The notes beneath the pieces are model-generated. The model saw only the letters and a list, made by a program, of their open reading frames with translations, was not told where the DNA came from and did no database searches. Made by a program: the position numbers and the translations under genes. Shown piece by piece: positions 7,341 through 16,271 of a DNA stretch of 64,000 nucleotides (position 1 is its first letter; every line of letters begins with the position of its first letter). Origin of the DNA: Nocardia cyriacigeorgica (GTDB taxonomy: Bacteria; Actinomycetota; Actinomycetes; Mycobacteriales; Mycobacteriaceae). The stretch is taken from assembly GCF_010858045.1 (NCBI RefSeq), contig NZ_JAAGVC010000001.1:6061-70060 (forward strand), written 5' to 3'.

Positions 7341-8426
7341 TCACCCTTCGGTGACGAACCCTTCGGCTACCAGCCAGTCCCGTGCGACTTCGGACGGCTC
7401 GCGTCCGTCCACATCCACCTGCCGGTTGAGCTCGGTGATGGTTTCGTTGGTGAGGAGTGCCGAGATGGGCTCCAGCACGGTGATGACCTCGGGGTGGGCT
7501 TCGGCGAAATCGCGGCGCATGACCAGGGCGGCGTTGTATTTCGGGAAGAAGCGCTGGTCGTCTTCGAGCAGGAGGAGGCCGAGGGAGGGGATGCGGCCGT
7601 CGGTGGCGGCGACGGAACCGAAGCTGCATTGGCGGCCGTCGGCGACGGAGGTGTAGACGAGTGCGTCCTGCACCAGGCGTTTCTGCACCGCGCCCTCGTC
7701 GATGCCGTATTTGGCTGCCATGCCGGGGAATCCGTCGCGCCGGACATTGAATTCGGTGCCGACGCAGGTGGCGGCTCGGCCTGGATCGGTGGCGATCAGG
7801 CGGGCGTAGTCGGACAGGGTGCGCACGCCCGTTTCGGCGGCGGTGGCGGCATTGGTGACCAGGGCATAGGTGTTGTTCATCGGCGCCATCGCGGCCCAGA
7901 CCATGTCGTGGGCGGCCAGGTCGGCGTCGCGGACGGCCTCGAACTGGCCGCGCTCGTCCGGGATGGGGGTCTCGTTGCCGAGGTAGTTCATCCAGCCGGT
8001 GCCGGTGTAGTCGTAGGCGATGTCGATCTGGCCGTGCAGTTGGGCGTCGCGCAAGCTGTTGGAACCCTGGATATTGGTCAGGTCGCGGACCTCGGCGCCG
8101 GCCGCCACCATGGCGAACTCGATGATGTAGCCGAGGATGTTCTGCTCGGTGAAATCCTTGGAGCCCACCGTGATCGGCACGCCGGCCAGCTCGGGAACCG
8201 GCCGGATGCTGCCCGGCCCCACCCGCAGCGGGACAGCGCTACCGGCTTCCAAACCGCAGCCGGTGAGCAGCAGCAGGCCCGCGAGAACCAGCAGGAGCGC
8301 CCTGCCCGGCTTCCGGCGGGAACGGGACCGGGCGCGCCGCCGGCAACTCTCCGACCCGGTGAGCAGCGCAGTCACCGCCGGCTGCCGGTAATCCGCGCGT
8401 TCGGTGGCTGCGCGCGCCGAGTTCAT
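7341..8426 (-). CDS. Osmoprotectant ABC transporter substrate-binding lipoprotein (ProX/OpuCC type)
   Basis: 361 residues. After an Arg-rich N-terminus comes a lipoprotein signal (ALLLVLAGLLLLTGC, lipobox near residue 59), then the ProX/OpuAC fold: ITVGSKDFTEQNILGYIIEFAM, IDIAYDYTGTGWMNYLGNE and PSLGLLLLEDDQRFFPKYNAALVMR. This family captures glycine betaine, choline or related quaternary amines outside the cell. The ATG at 8426 overlaps the upstream permease stop by four bases. It is the last gene of a four-gene operon running 11145 to 7341. The long basic stretch before the signal peptide suggests that a later start could be the real one. Confidence 0.9.
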   Translation of the reverse strand: MNSARAATERADYRQPAVTALLTGSESCRRRARSRSRRKPGRALLLVLAGLLLLTGCGLEAGSAVPLRVGPGSIRPVPELAGVPITVGSKDFTEQNILGYIIEFAMVAAGAEVRDLTNIQGSNSLRDAQLHGQIDIAYDYTGTGWMNYLGNETPIPDERGQFEAVRDADLAAHDMVWAAMAPMNNTYALVTNAATAAETGVRTLSDYARLIATDPGRAATCVGTEFNVRRDGFPGMAAKYGIDEGAVQKRLVQDALVYTSVADGRQCSFGSVAATDGRIPSLGLLLLEDDQRFFPKYNAALVMRRDFAEAHPEVITVLEPISALLTNETITELNRQVDVDGREPSEVARDWLVAEGFVTEG

Positions 8427-9205
8427 GTCAACCCCCGCGGCCCGAGGAACTCTTCGGCCAGCGCGCCCAGCCAGTCGACCAGCAGCGCCAGCGCGACGGC
8501 GAGGACGGCGCCGACGACGAGAGTCACGTTGTCCCGCAACTTGTATCCGGTGTCGATGAGGATACCGAGCCCGCCCGCGCTCACCAGGAACGACAGAGTG
8601 GCCGTCCCCACCGCGAGCACCAGCGAGGTGCGCAGACCGGCCAGAATGTAGGGCACGGCGAGCGGGAACTCGATGCGCCGCAACACCGTCGAGGCCGACA
8701 TGCCCTGCCCGCGACCGGCGTCGATGAGCGTCCGGTCCACTTGCTGATAGCCGAGGATCGTATTGCGCAGCACGGGTAGCAGCGAATAGAAGGCGATCGG
8801 CGCGACACCGATCCAGAAACCCGTGGTCTTGGTGACCAGATAGAACAGCACGATCAGGCCGATGGCGGGTGCGGCGGCACCGATATTGGCGATGCCGACG
8901 AAAAACGGCGCTAGCCTGCGGAAGCGCGGCCGCGACAACAGCGTCCCGAGCGGGACCGCGAGCGCGACCACGATCAGCACAACGGTCACGGTGATCAGCA
9001 CATGCTGCCAGGTGACCTTCGCGATATTGGACGCGTTCAAACTCGCCTGCTGCGTCACCGTCAGGTCGCGATCGAACGCCCAGATCAGCACACCGGCGGC
9101 AAGGATCAGCACCAGCGCGGGCTGGACGAGCAGGCGCAGCCGTTCGGCCCGGCGCGCGGTGGCGGGGGCGGCGGTGCGTGCGGTGGGAGCCGTTGTCGCG
9201 GTCAT
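8423..9205 (-). CDS. Osmoprotectant ABC transporter permease (ProW/OpuC type)
   Basis: 260 residues with about six membrane segments and the binding-protein-dependent permease (BPD_transp_1) core. It shows LPVLRNTILGYQQVDRTLIDAGRGQGMSASTVLRRIEFPLAVPYILAGLRTSLVLAVGTATL, where the EAA-type loop contacts the ATPase. It carries its own N-terminal tail, unlike the other, shorter permease of this operon. ATG 9205 is chosen over upstream frames because GGGAG stands six bases before it. A 70-base gap separates it from the ATPase gene. It pairs with the permease at 10519-11145 as a heterodimer. Confidence 0.88.
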   Translation of the reverse strand: MTATTAPTARTAAPATARRAERLRLLVQPALVLILAAGVLIWAFDRDLTVTQQASLNASNIAKVTWQHVLITVTVVLIVVALAVPLGTLLSRPRFRRLAPFFVGIANIGAAAPAIGLIVLFYLVTKTTGFWIGVAPIAFYSLLPVLRNTILGYQQVDRTLIDAGRGQGMSASTVLRRIEFPLAVPYILAGLRTSLVLAVGTATLSFLVSAGGLGILIDTGYKLRDNVTLVVGAVLAVALALLVDWLGALAEEFLGPRGLT

Positions 9206-9275
9206 AGGCGGCTCCCGGTGCGCGTCGCCTCCGTCGGCGACGCTGCGCGGATCCCACCGGACGGCGGTCGGTTCA

Positions 9276-10526
9276 TCATGGCGTGCCGCCCTTTTCCGGC
9301 GCCTCGCCCGCGATACCCCCGAGCTCCGCGTGCTCGCGTGCCGCCGGCGCACCGATCCGTGCCGGCGAATCACTACCGTTTCCCGCGTGTTCGGCACGCA
9401 GCGCCGACAAGTGCCCGACCAGGGTGTCGATGGTGATCAGCCCGGCGTACTCGCCTCGCTGCCCGGTGACCACCGCCGTCGCGGTGCTCTCGGCCAGGAG
9501 CGCCTCCAACGCGTCCTGCAAGGTCGATTGCAGCGAAACCACTTCGCCCACCGGGCGTCCCACGTTCGTCAGCGCCTCGGCATGTGCGAGTTGCGGCGCC
9601 GAGACCCAACGCAGCGGCCGCTGTCTGCTGTCGAGGATCAATGCCCACGGCCAGTCGAGGCCGTCGAGCGCTTGTCGTACCCGCTCGACCGGCTCGTCCT
9701 CCGTGGCGGTCGGGCAACTGCCCAGCTCGACATCGCGCACCCGGGTAAGTGTGAGCTGCTTGAGCGAAGCGTCGGCGCCGACGAATCCGGCCACTGTCTC
9801 GTCGGCCGGATCGGCGAGGATCGCGGCCGGAGTGTCGTATTGCAGAATGCGGGACCGATTGCCCAGCACCGCGATTCGATCGCCGAGCTTGACCGCCTCG
9901 TTGAAATCGTGGGTGACGAACACGATGGTTTTGCGCAGCTCCGCCTGCAATCGCATCAGTTCGTCTTGGAGCAGCCCGCGGGTGATCGGGTCGACGGCAC
10001 CGAACGGCTCGTCCATCAGCAGCACCGGCGGGTCCGCCGCCAGCGCCCGCGCCACCCCGACGCGCTGCTGCTGCCCGCCGGAGAGCTGGCGTGGGTACCG
10101 GTGCCGATAGGTATCGGGGTCGAGGCCGACCAGTTCGAGCATCTCGTCGGTGCGCGCCGCGATGCGCTTGCGGTCCCAGCCGATCAGCCCAGGCACCGTC
10201 GCGACGTTCTTGGCGACGGTCATATGCGGGAACAGGCCGGCCTGCTGGATGGAATAGCCGATGCCGCGGCGCAACTCGTCGGGGTCGATCGACAGTGCGT
10301 CCTTGCCGCCGATGGTGATGGTGCCCGAGGTCGGTTCGATCAACCGGTTGATCATCCGCATCGTGGTGGTCTTGCCGCAGCCGGACGGCCCGACAAGGAC
10401 CACGATCTCACCGGCCGGAATCGTCAGGCTGACGTTGTCGACCGCCGGTTGCTGCTGGTCGCCATAGCGTTTGGTGACCGAGTCGAGGACGATCTCGACG
10501 CCGGACACGGGTTCGGAGTCAGACAC
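9276..10526 (-). CDS. Osmoprotectant ABC transporter ATP-binding protein with CBS domain (OpuCA/ProV type)
   Basis: 416 residues. The ABC ATPase half has Walker A GPSGCGKTT (about 46-54), Q-loop IQQAGLFP, signature LSGGQQQR, Walker B VLLMDEP and the switch histidine in VFVTHDFNEA. The C-terminal third carries CBS-type sequence (RVRQALDGLDWPWALILDSRQRPLRWV; LQDALEALLAESTATAVVTGQRGEYAGLITIDTLV), the osmosensing module of OpuCA proteins. The last 40 residues are an Ala/Gly/Pro-rich tail. It energises glycine-betaine-type uptake. Its start overlaps the upstream permease stop by eight bases. Confidence 0.92.
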   Translation of the reverse strand: MSDSEPVSGVEIVLDSVTKRYGDQQQPAVDNVSLTIPAGEIVVLVGPSGCGKTTTMRMINRLIEPTSGTITIGGKDALSIDPDELRRGIGYSIQQAGLFPHMTVAKNVATVPGLIGWDRKRIAARTDEMLELVGLDPDTYRHRYPRQLSGGQQQRVGVARALAADPPVLLMDEPFGAVDPITRGLLQDELMRLQAELRKTIVFVTHDFNEAVKLGDRIAVLGNRSRILQYDTPAAILADPADETVAGFVGADASLKQLTLTRVRDVELGSCPTATEDEPVERVRQALDGLDWPWALILDSRQRPLRWVSAPQLAHAEALTNVGRPVGEVVSLQSTLQDALEALLAESTATAVVTGQRGEYAGLITIDTLVGHLSALRAEHAGNGSDSPARIGAPAAREHAELGGIAGEAPEKGGTP

Positions 10527-11145
10527 GGATCCCTTTCGACGTGGTGAATCGGCCGAGGAGCAGCAGCAGTCCGTCCAGCGTGAGCGCGAGAACGACGATG
10601 AGCACGGTGCCGGTCAAGGCCTGCGGCACGGCATTCGGAGTACCCAGCCTGGTGAGGCCGGTGAGGATCAGGTTGCCGAGCCCGGGCCCCTTGGCGTAGG
10701 CGGCGATGGCGAGGATGCCCATCAGCATCTGGGTGCTGATCCGGATACCGGTCAGGATCGCGGGCCAGGCCAGCGGGAGTTCGATCCGCGCCAGCACCCG
10801 CAGCCGGTTCATGCCGACGCCGCGCGCAGCGTCGGTGATCGCCGGATCGACGGCAGCCAGCCCGACGATGGTGTTGCGCAGGATCGGCAGGAGTGCGTAC
10901 AGCACCATCGCGGTGATGGTGGGGGCGACGCCGAGGCCGAGCAGTGGAATCAGCAAGCCGAGCAGGGCGAATGACGGAATGGTGAGAATGGTGCTCGCCG
11001 CGGCGGTGGCCACCGAGGAGCCGAGCGGACTGCGGTAGACCAGTACGCCGATGGCCACGGCGACCAGGGCGCCGAGTACCACCGATTGCACGACCGCCGA
11101 CACGTGCAGATAGGAGTCGGTGAGCAGTTGGTGGCGCCGGTTCAC
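10519..11145 (-). CDS. Osmoprotectant ABC transporter permease (OpuCB type)
   Basis: 208 residues with five or six membrane segments and the coupling loop LLPILRNTIVGLAAVDPAITDAARGVGMNRLRVLARIELPLAWPAILTGIR. It is first in the four-gene operon. The annotated start is GTG 11145, but the frame is open upstream and CTG 11169 would add MDTLWTFVV, which resembles the N-terminus of OpuCB homologues and has GGAGG eight bases before it. A rare CTG start is therefore plausible. The promoter should lie between 11146 and 11271; no element was recognised with confidence. Confidence 0.87.
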   Translation of the reverse strand: MNRRHQLLTDSYLHVSAVVQSVVLGALVAVAIGVLVYRSPLGSSVATAAASTILTIPSFALLGLLIPLLGLGVAPTITAMVLYALLPILRNTIVGLAAVDPAITDAARGVGMNRLRVLARIELPLAWPAILTGIRISTQMLMGILAIAAYAKGPGLGNLILTGLTRLGTPNAVPQALTGTVLIVVLALTLDGLLLLLGRFTTSKGIRV

Positions 11146-11271
11146 GACGAAAGTCCACAGCGTATCCAGAGTTTCCGCCTCCCCGATCCCTCGCCCGTCG
11201 CGGGTCAGTGTATCGAGCCGACGGCGTCGCGCACGGGATTCGGCGGTCTCGGTGGGTGATTCGGCCGGCTC

Positions 11272-11760
11272 TCAGCTGCCGGGCCGCGGCCAGGGGTTGC
11301 CCTCGAGCCGTTCGACCGACTGGTTGAACTTCGTGATGAGCCGGTGCAGCTGTTCGACGTCCTCGGCGGGCCAATCGGCGACGACGCGGCCGATCCCGTC
11401 GCGGCCGACGGTGCGGTCGGCGGCGAGCAGCTCCATTCCCTTGTTGCTGGGACGGACCTTGCGCGCGAGCCCGCCCTCCGGATCGGGGACCCGCTCCACC
11501 AAGCCCTGATCGAGCATCGCCCCGACCTGGCGGTTGACCGTCGAGATGTCCAGCCGCAGCGCTTCGGCCAGTTCCCGCAGGCTCAACGGCGATCCGACGT
11601 CGAGCCGGGTGAGGATCAGGTACGCCGAACGGTCCAGCTGAAAACGGGGATGACGACTGGATGCGGGGGTATGGCGGGACAGCAGCGTGAGCTCGAACGA
11701 CAGCCGTGACAGCGGCTTCTCGGCCGCCGAACCGAAATCACCCGAATCGGACATGGCCAT
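11272..11760 (-). CDS. MarR-family transcriptional regulator
   Basis: 162 residues from ATG 11760; GTG 11775 or ATG 11754 are alternatives, none with a strong ribosome site. The winged helix covers about 45-105: LDVGSPLSLRELAEALRLDISTVNRQVGAMLDQGLVERVPDPEGGLARKVRPSNKGMELL. It is divergent from an MFS exporter with only 69 bases between, and an imperfect palindrome lies in that gap. This is the standard layout of a MarR repressor controlling a drug exporter and itself. Confidence 0.87.
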   Translation of the reverse strand: MAMSDSGDFGSAAEKPLSRLSFELTLLSRHTPASSRHPRFQLDRSAYLILTRLDVGSPLSLRELAEALRLDISTVNRQVGAMLDQGLVERVPDPEGGLARKVRPSNKGMELLAADRTVGRDGIGRVVADWPAEDVEQLHRLITKFNQSVERLEGNPWPRPGS

Positions 11761-11801
11761 CACTATGTCGCGCACGTCACTCGAAATCCAAATTGTGCAC
11801 C

Positions 11802-11818
11802 ATACACATGATATGTAT
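11802..11818. promoter_or_regulatory. Probable MarR operator, MFS/MarR divergent promoter
   Basis: ATACACATGATATGTAT is an imperfect palindrome (ATACA/TGTAT ends, most inner bases symmetric) in an AT-rich patch just before the MFS start at 11830. A related half-site (GTACACATT) follows at 11820-11828. Position and symmetry fit a MarR operator blocking both promoters. Confidence 0.6.
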
Positions 11819-11829
11819 CGTACACATTC

Positions 11830-13272
11830 ATGACCGCTGTAGCCGACGTGTCCTCGAACACGACCGACAACCGGCGCACACCCGCGCCCGCCGTTCTCAT
11901 CGCAACGCTCTCGACGGTGGGTGTCGTCGTCTCGCTGATGCAGACGCTGGTCATCCCGATCATTCCGTCGCTGCCCGGCTACCTGAACACCTCCGCGTCC
12001 AACGCCGCCTGGGTGGTCACCGCCACGCTGCTGGCCGGTGCGGTGTCCACCCCGATCAGCGGCAGGCTCGGCGATATGTTCGGCAAGCGGCGGGTGCTGC
12101 TGGTGAACCTGGGCGCGATGATCGCGGGCTCGGTGATCTGCGCGCTGTCCACCGCGCTGCTGCCCGCGATCGTCGGCCGCTCGCTACAGGGCATGGCGGT
12201 CGGGGCGATCCCGCTGGGCATCAGCATCATTCGCGACGAGCTGCCGCCCGAGCGGGTGGGTGCGGCCATGGCGACGATCAGCGCGACCCTCGGCGTTGGC
12301 GGTGCGATCGGCATGCCGTTCGCCGCCTTCATCGCGCAGAACGCCGACTGGCACATGCTGTTCTGGATCTCGGGCGGGCTCGGCCTGCTCTGCCTGCTGG
12401 CCGTGGTCACGTTCGTCCCGGAATCGCCGGTGCGCACGCCCGGCCGCTTCGACTTCGGCGGTGCGGTCGGCCTCTCGATCGCACTGCTCGCACTGCTGAT
12501 CGCGATCAGCAAGGGCGCGGACTGGGGATGGGGGAGCGCGTCGATCCTGACCCTGTTCGCCGTCTCGGTGCTGACGTTCCTCGGCTGGGGCTACTTCGAA
12601 TTGCGGCAGCGTTCGCCGCTGGTGGATCTGCGGGTGTCGGCGCGGCCGCGCGTACTGTTCACCAATATCGCTTCGGTGGCCGTCGGTTTCGCGCTCTACG
12701 GCATGTCGCTGACGTTCCCGCAGCTGCTCATGGCCCCCGAGGCGACCGGCTACGGCTTCGGATTGTCCATGGTGCAGGCCGGTCTGGTGATGGCGCCGGG
12801 CGGACTGGTGATGATGCTGCTCTCGCCGGTATCGGCGCGGTTGTCCGCGGCACGCGGACCCAAGTTCACCCTCGCGGTTGGCTCCGGCGTGATCGCCATC
12901 GGCTACCTGTGCGCGCTGGTGTTGATGAACAGCGTCTGGCAGATCGGGCTGGCCGGCGTGATCGTCGCCGGCGGTGTCGGCCTGGCCTATGCCGCGATGC
13001 CCGCGCTGATCATGGGCGCGGTGCCGCTGAGTGAGACGGCGGCGGCCAACGGCCTCAACTCGCTGATGCGCTCCATCGGCACGTCCACCTCGGCGGCGGT
13101 GATGAGCGTTGTGCTCGCGCATATGACCATCTCGCTGGCCGGGCACGCGCTGCCCTCCCGCGACGGCTTCCACACCGCCTTCCTCATCTCGGTGGCCGCG
13201 GCGGTCGTGGCGATCGTGCTCACCAGCCTGATTCCGATGGGGAAGAAGGAGCCCGCGGCTGTATCCGACTGA
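11830..13272 (+). CDS. MFS exporter, DHA2 (14-TM) type
   Basis: 480 residues with about 14 hydrophobic segments. Motif A is GRLGDMFGKRRVLL between segments 2 and 3; motif C-like GVGGAIGMPFAAFI lies in segment 5. DHA2 members are proton-driven drug exporters. The start ATG at 11830 follows directly on the operator region with little room for a leader, so a very short 5' end or leaderless mRNA is possible. Its partner is the divergent MarR gene. The substrate is unknown. Confidence 0.88.
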   Translation: MTAVADVSSNTTDNRRTPAPAVLIATLSTVGVVVSLMQTLVIPIIPSLPGYLNTSASNAAWVVTATLLAGAVSTPISGRLGDMFGKRRVLLVNLGAMIAGSVICALSTALLPAIVGRSLQGMAVGAIPLGISIIRDELPPERVGAAMATISATLGVGGAIGMPFAAFIAQNADWHMLFWISGGLGLLCLLAVVTFVPESPVRTPGRFDFGGAVGLSIALLALLIAISKGADWGWGSASILTLFAVSVLTFLGWGYFELRQRSPLVDLRVSARPRVLFTNIASVAVGFALYGMSLTFPQLLMAPEATGYGFGLSMVQAGLVMAPGGLVMMLLSPVSARLSAARGPKFTLAVGSGVIAIGYLCALVLMNSVWQIGLAGVIVAGGVGLAYAAMPALIMGAVPLSETAAANGLNSLMRSIGTSTSAAVMSVVLAHMTISLAGHALPSRDGFHTAFLISVAAAVVAIVLTSLIPMGKKEPAAVSD

Positions 13273-13349
13273 GGCGGGAACCACTCGGCCGTGCCGAACG
13301 TCCAATGAGGTAGGGCAACGCGGGTAGCCCCTGGATGAACGGAGCCGGG

Positions 13350-13979
13350 ATGACGCAGCGGGGAGCCGCATCGACGACGATGCGAGCGGAGGGGCGCGGT
13401 GCCGGTGGATGGTTGATGGCGGGACTGCTGGTCGTCGCCGTGGTCGTCGCGGGCGTGGTCGGTGTGCGCTGGTGGCAGGAGCGCGACGCCTATCCGGCCG
13501 TGGTGGGTGAATCGCTGCGACAGTTCCCGGAGATCGACGCCGCCGCGCTCAGCTCCGAACAGGCGGCGATCGTTGCCGTGCTGGAGCGGGAATTCGCCGA
13601 TCCGGGCGAGGGGCCGAAGTACGCGGAGGGTGTCACCGAGCCGTGGTGCGCCGACTTCGTCAGCTGGGTCATGCGCGAGGCCGGCCTGCCGCTGTCGAAC
13701 CCCAACTCGGGATCATGGCGGATCCCTGGCGTGTACACCCTGCAGGAGTACTACGAATCCGCCGGGCGGTTCGTGCCGATCGGCGCCGGTTACCAGCCGC
13801 GCACCGGAGATGTGCTGCTCTACAGCGACAGCAGTCCGTTCACCCAGCACACCAACGTCGTGCTCGGTGCCGAGAACGGCACCGTCACCACGATCGGCGG
13901 CAACGAATTCGGCACGGTGCGGATCCATCGGTTCGCCCTCGCCGAGGTGCCCGGCATTGTCGGGTTCGGCCGGATCTGA
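13350..13979 (+). CDS. Membrane-anchored CHAP-domain amidase/peptidase-like protein
   Basis: 209 residues. One N-terminal membrane segment (WLMAGLLVVAVVVAGVVGVRWW) is followed by a CHAP fold. The catalytic cysteine is in EPWCADFVSWVMREAGL and the histidine in FTQHTNVVLGAENGTVTTIGGN. CHAP enzymes cut peptidoglycan peptides or amides, here probably on the outer face of the membrane. ATG 13350 is chosen over ATG 13335 because GGAG stands six bases upstream. A hairpin with a T-rich tail follows about 110 bases downstream. Confidence 0.82.
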   Translation: MTQRGAASTTMRAEGRGAGGWLMAGLLVVAVVVAGVVGVRWWQERDAYPAVVGESLRQFPEIDAAALSSEQAAIVAVLEREFADPGEGPKYAEGVTEPWCADFVSWVMREAGLPLSNPNSGSWRIPGVYTLQEYYESAGRFVPIGAGYQPRTGDVLLYSDSSPFTQHTNVVLGAENGTVTTIGGNEFGTVRIHRFALAEVPGIVGFGRI

Positions 13980-14088
13980 ACCACACCCGACGAGGTGAAT
14001 GTTCCGGCGAGCGAACAAAGGGCTCGTCGGACGGGATATCGACGCCTAGCATGTACTTCGGAGGCGCCCGGCAGCGCCGCCACCGATC

Positions 14089-14121
14089 CCTGTCCTGCTG
14101 TCCCCTCATCGGCAGGACGGG
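14089..14121 (+). terminator. Rho-independent terminator
   Basis: A 10-bp stem (14089-14098 with 14112-14121, one G-T pair) around a 13-base loop, followed by a T-rich run (ATCACTCTTTTC). It would end transcription from the CHAP gene before the next gene at 14192. Confidence 0.65.
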
Positions 14122-14191
14122 GATCACTCTTTTCATGACATGACATGGCCGTCACCGCCATGCGGTCTGATCGACACCCGAATCGCGTACC

Positions 14192-15376
14192 GTGTCGAAC
14201 AGTCCGTTGGAGGTGAGGGTCTCGGAACGTCTGATGCAGCCGATAGAGCAAGCGCACAACGATCCGCAATGGATCGAATACGCCGAATTCGGCGAACGTT
14301 TCGTCACCCACGCGGTGACGACCGACCGGATCGAGGCGGCGGTCGCCGGAATCGCGGGCAAGGGCATGAAGTTCGGCCCCTTCTCGGTGGGGCCTGCCGG
14401 ATTGGCCGGGCTGGTGGCCGAGGGCAAGGTGGGCCGGCCGGTGGTGGTCCGCAGCGGCCCGCACGTCACCTTCGAGATGCGGGTTCCGGTCTCGCTGTCG
14501 GTGAAAGTGCTGCTCGGCGGCAAGAAATTGCGGCTGGAGACGGTCGTCGCCATCGATATGACGCTGCACGCGCGCACCGCCGCGCCGCTGCTCATCGTCA
14601 TCGATATCCCGCCGATCAAACCCGCCGACGTCAGCGTCGTGCTGCGCGCGCAGGCCGTGGACACCGCAGGGGAATGGCTGCTGGATCCGGTGGCCGGGGT
14701 GGTGCAACGCGAGGTCGCCCAGCGGGTGAACACGATGCTCGCCGATCCGCAGGCACGCCGTTCGCGGGTCTTCGACGTGGCGGCGATGGTCGCGGGCACG
14801 CCGTCCCCGCATCGCGACGACAGCGAGTTCGACTGGATCGGCTACGACGAGTTCGGCCATCGGTTCTTTCCGCTGATCGTCACCAGGGACCGGGTCTTCG
14901 AGGTGGTCAAAGGGCTCGCCGGCCGGGCGATCGAGGTGGGTCCGTTCCGCACCGGCCCGCGTGAATCGGCGACGGTGACGGTGCGCGGGGCGGTCCGGCT
15001 GCCCGAACTCACCGAACGCCCACGCCCCGATCCCGGCCGTTCGGATGTCGGCTTCGATCTGCTGTTGCCGGTCTGGCTGGACATCACCGTCGACGTCCTC
15101 AAGGCCAACCATTACCGCGCCGACGTCCGCATACCACTGGTGCTCACCGCGCGGGCCGCCGATCCGCTGCTGATCGTCATCGACGTGCCGCCGCCGGACC
15201 GCGAGGACATCCGGCTCGAGTTCAGCGCGGTCGGCCTGCGGGCCGCCACCCTCGGCGCGCTCGCGGGCATTCGCAAACAGGTGATCGCGCAGGTCGCGCA
15301 GGTGGTGCGCAAGGAACTGGCCGACCCGGCCGGGCGCACCATCGACGTGGGTGCCCGCATCGATGGGACGGTGTGA
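14192..15376 (+). CDS. Unknown protein made of two tandem copies of one ~180-residue domain
   Basis: 394 residues, no enzyme motif recognised. The two halves are clearly duplicates: WIEYAEFGERFVTHAVTTDRI..GKGMKFGPFSVGP near residue 27 against WIGYDEFGHRFFPLIVTRDRV..GRAIEVGPFRTGP near 214; and DMTLHARTAAPLLIVIDIPPI against PLVLTARAADPLLIVIDVPPP. Each copy ends in a QxxxxRxN/Q helix region (VVQREVAQRVNTMLADP; QVIAQVAQVVRKELADP). No signal peptide or membrane segment is seen, so it is probably cytoplasmic. Starts at GTG 14192, GTG 14213 or ATG 14234 are all possible; GGAGGTGA at 14209-14216 would best serve a downstream start. Confidence 0.75.
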   Translation: MSNSPLEVRVSERLMQPIEQAHNDPQWIEYAEFGERFVTHAVTTDRIEAAVAGIAGKGMKFGPFSVGPAGLAGLVAEGKVGRPVVVRSGPHVTFEMRVPVSLSVKVLLGGKKLRLETVVAIDMTLHARTAAPLLIVIDIPPIKPADVSVVLRAQAVDTAGEWLLDPVAGVVQREVAQRVNTMLADPQARRSRVFDVAAMVAGTPSPHRDDSEFDWIGYDEFGHRFFPLIVTRDRVFEVVKGLAGRAIEVGPFRTGPRESATVTVRGAVRLPELTERPRPDPGRSDVGFDLLLPVWLDITVDVLKANHYRADVRIPLVLTARAADPLLIVIDVPPPDREDIRLEFSAVGLRAATLGALAGIRKQVIAQVAQVVRKELADPAGRTIDVGARIDGTV

Positions 15377-15465
15377 ACACCCCGCTGTGGCATGAGTGAT
15401 CAGAGTGCCCAGTGGGTCTGGCGGTTCCCATGTGAATGTGGTGGAATGAGTTCACGTTCGAGGCT

Positions 15466-15503
15466 CCCGGCGCACGAGTGACACTTGGGGAAGGTGCGCC
15501 GGG
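15466..15503. terminator. 10-bp inverted repeat upstream of the DUF1906 gene
   Basis: CCCGGCGCAC (15466-15475) pairs perfectly with GTGCGCCGGG (15494-15503) around 18 bases. It lies between the duplicated-domain gene and the DUF1906 gene, ending 48 bases before the latter's start. It could be a terminator or a structure in the leader of the downstream mRNA; no T-run. Confidence 0.5.
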
Positions 15504-15551
15504 CCGCTACTCAGTGGTCGGTGTCGTCGGGGGTGGCGAAGGAGTCCAGTG

Positions 15552-16268
15552 ATGCGTTCGTCTCTGTCCCGGCGTGAGCTGTTCGGCTACGCGGCTGCCG
15601 CAGCCGTGGTCGGCTCGATCGGCGCCACCGCGAGCCTGCCGCGTGCGCGCGCCGAATCGCTCGGCACACTCGTCGATTACGCCGCCGGAGTACCGTCGGC
15701 GGCCGCCATCCGCGACGCCGGCCATACCGGCGTCATCCGCTACGTCTCCGACCGCCGTCCCGGCGCCGAATGGATGGCGGGCAAACCACTGCTCGCCGCG
15801 GAGGTCGAAGATCTCAACGCGGCCGGGCTGACGATCGTGTCGTGCTACCAGTTCGGCAAGGGCCCGACCGCCGACTGGCGCGGTGGTCTGGAAGCCGGCA
15901 AGCGGCACGCCGAACGCGGCCTGGAACTGCATCTGGCGGCCGGCGGACCGGAAGGTGTGCCGATCTACGCCTCGATCGACGACAACCCCTCCGCCGCTGA
16001 TTTCGCCACCATGATCGCGCCCTACCTGCTCGGCTGGCACGCCGTGCTCGGGCGCGAGAACACCGGCGTCTACGCGAACTCGCCCACCATCGATCTCGCC
16101 GTCGCCGCGGGCCTGGGATCCTGGTACTGGCAGCACGATTGGGGCACGCCGGAGGGTTATGTGAACCCGGCGGCGCATCTGCATCAGTTCGAGATCGACG
16201 ACCGCGCCATCGACGGCGTCGGCGTCGATCTCAACAACATCCTCACCGCCGAATACGGAGCCTGGTAG
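15552..16268 (+). CDS. Tat-exported DUF1906 glycoside-hydrolase-like protein (Rv2525c type)
   Basis: 238 residues. The N-terminus MRSSLSRRELFGYAAAAAVVGSIGATASLPRARA is a twin-arginine signal (SRRELFG) ending in an ARA cleavage site. The mature part is a DUF1906 TIM barrel: DYAAGVPSAAAIRDAGHTGVIRYVSDRR, IVSCYQFGKGPTADWRGG, PIYASIDDNPSAADF (probable active-site acids) and WQHDWGTPEGYVNPAAHLHQFEID. The M. tuberculosis homologue Rv2525c is Tat-exported and linked to cell wall and beta-lactam response. ATG 15552 is chosen for the GAAGGAG seven bases upstream. Confidence 0.87.
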   Translation: MRSSLSRRELFGYAAAAAVVGSIGATASLPRARAESLGTLVDYAAGVPSAAAIRDAGHTGVIRYVSDRRPGAEWMAGKPLLAAEVEDLNAAGLTIVSCYQFGKGPTADWRGGLEAGKRHAERGLELHLAAGGPEGVPIYASIDDNPSAADFATMIAPYLLGWHAVLGRENTGVYANSPTIDLAVAAGLGSWYWQHDWGTPEGYVNPAAHLHQFEIDDRAIDGVGVDLNNILTAEYGAW

Positions 16269-16271
16269 GCC

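Noticed and set aside
7341..9257. A 638-residue frame joining the permease and binding-protein region of the osmoprotectant transporter
   Set aside because: Its first 276 codons are a shadow of the permease gene. Only the part from ATG 8426 has lipoprotein and ProX features.
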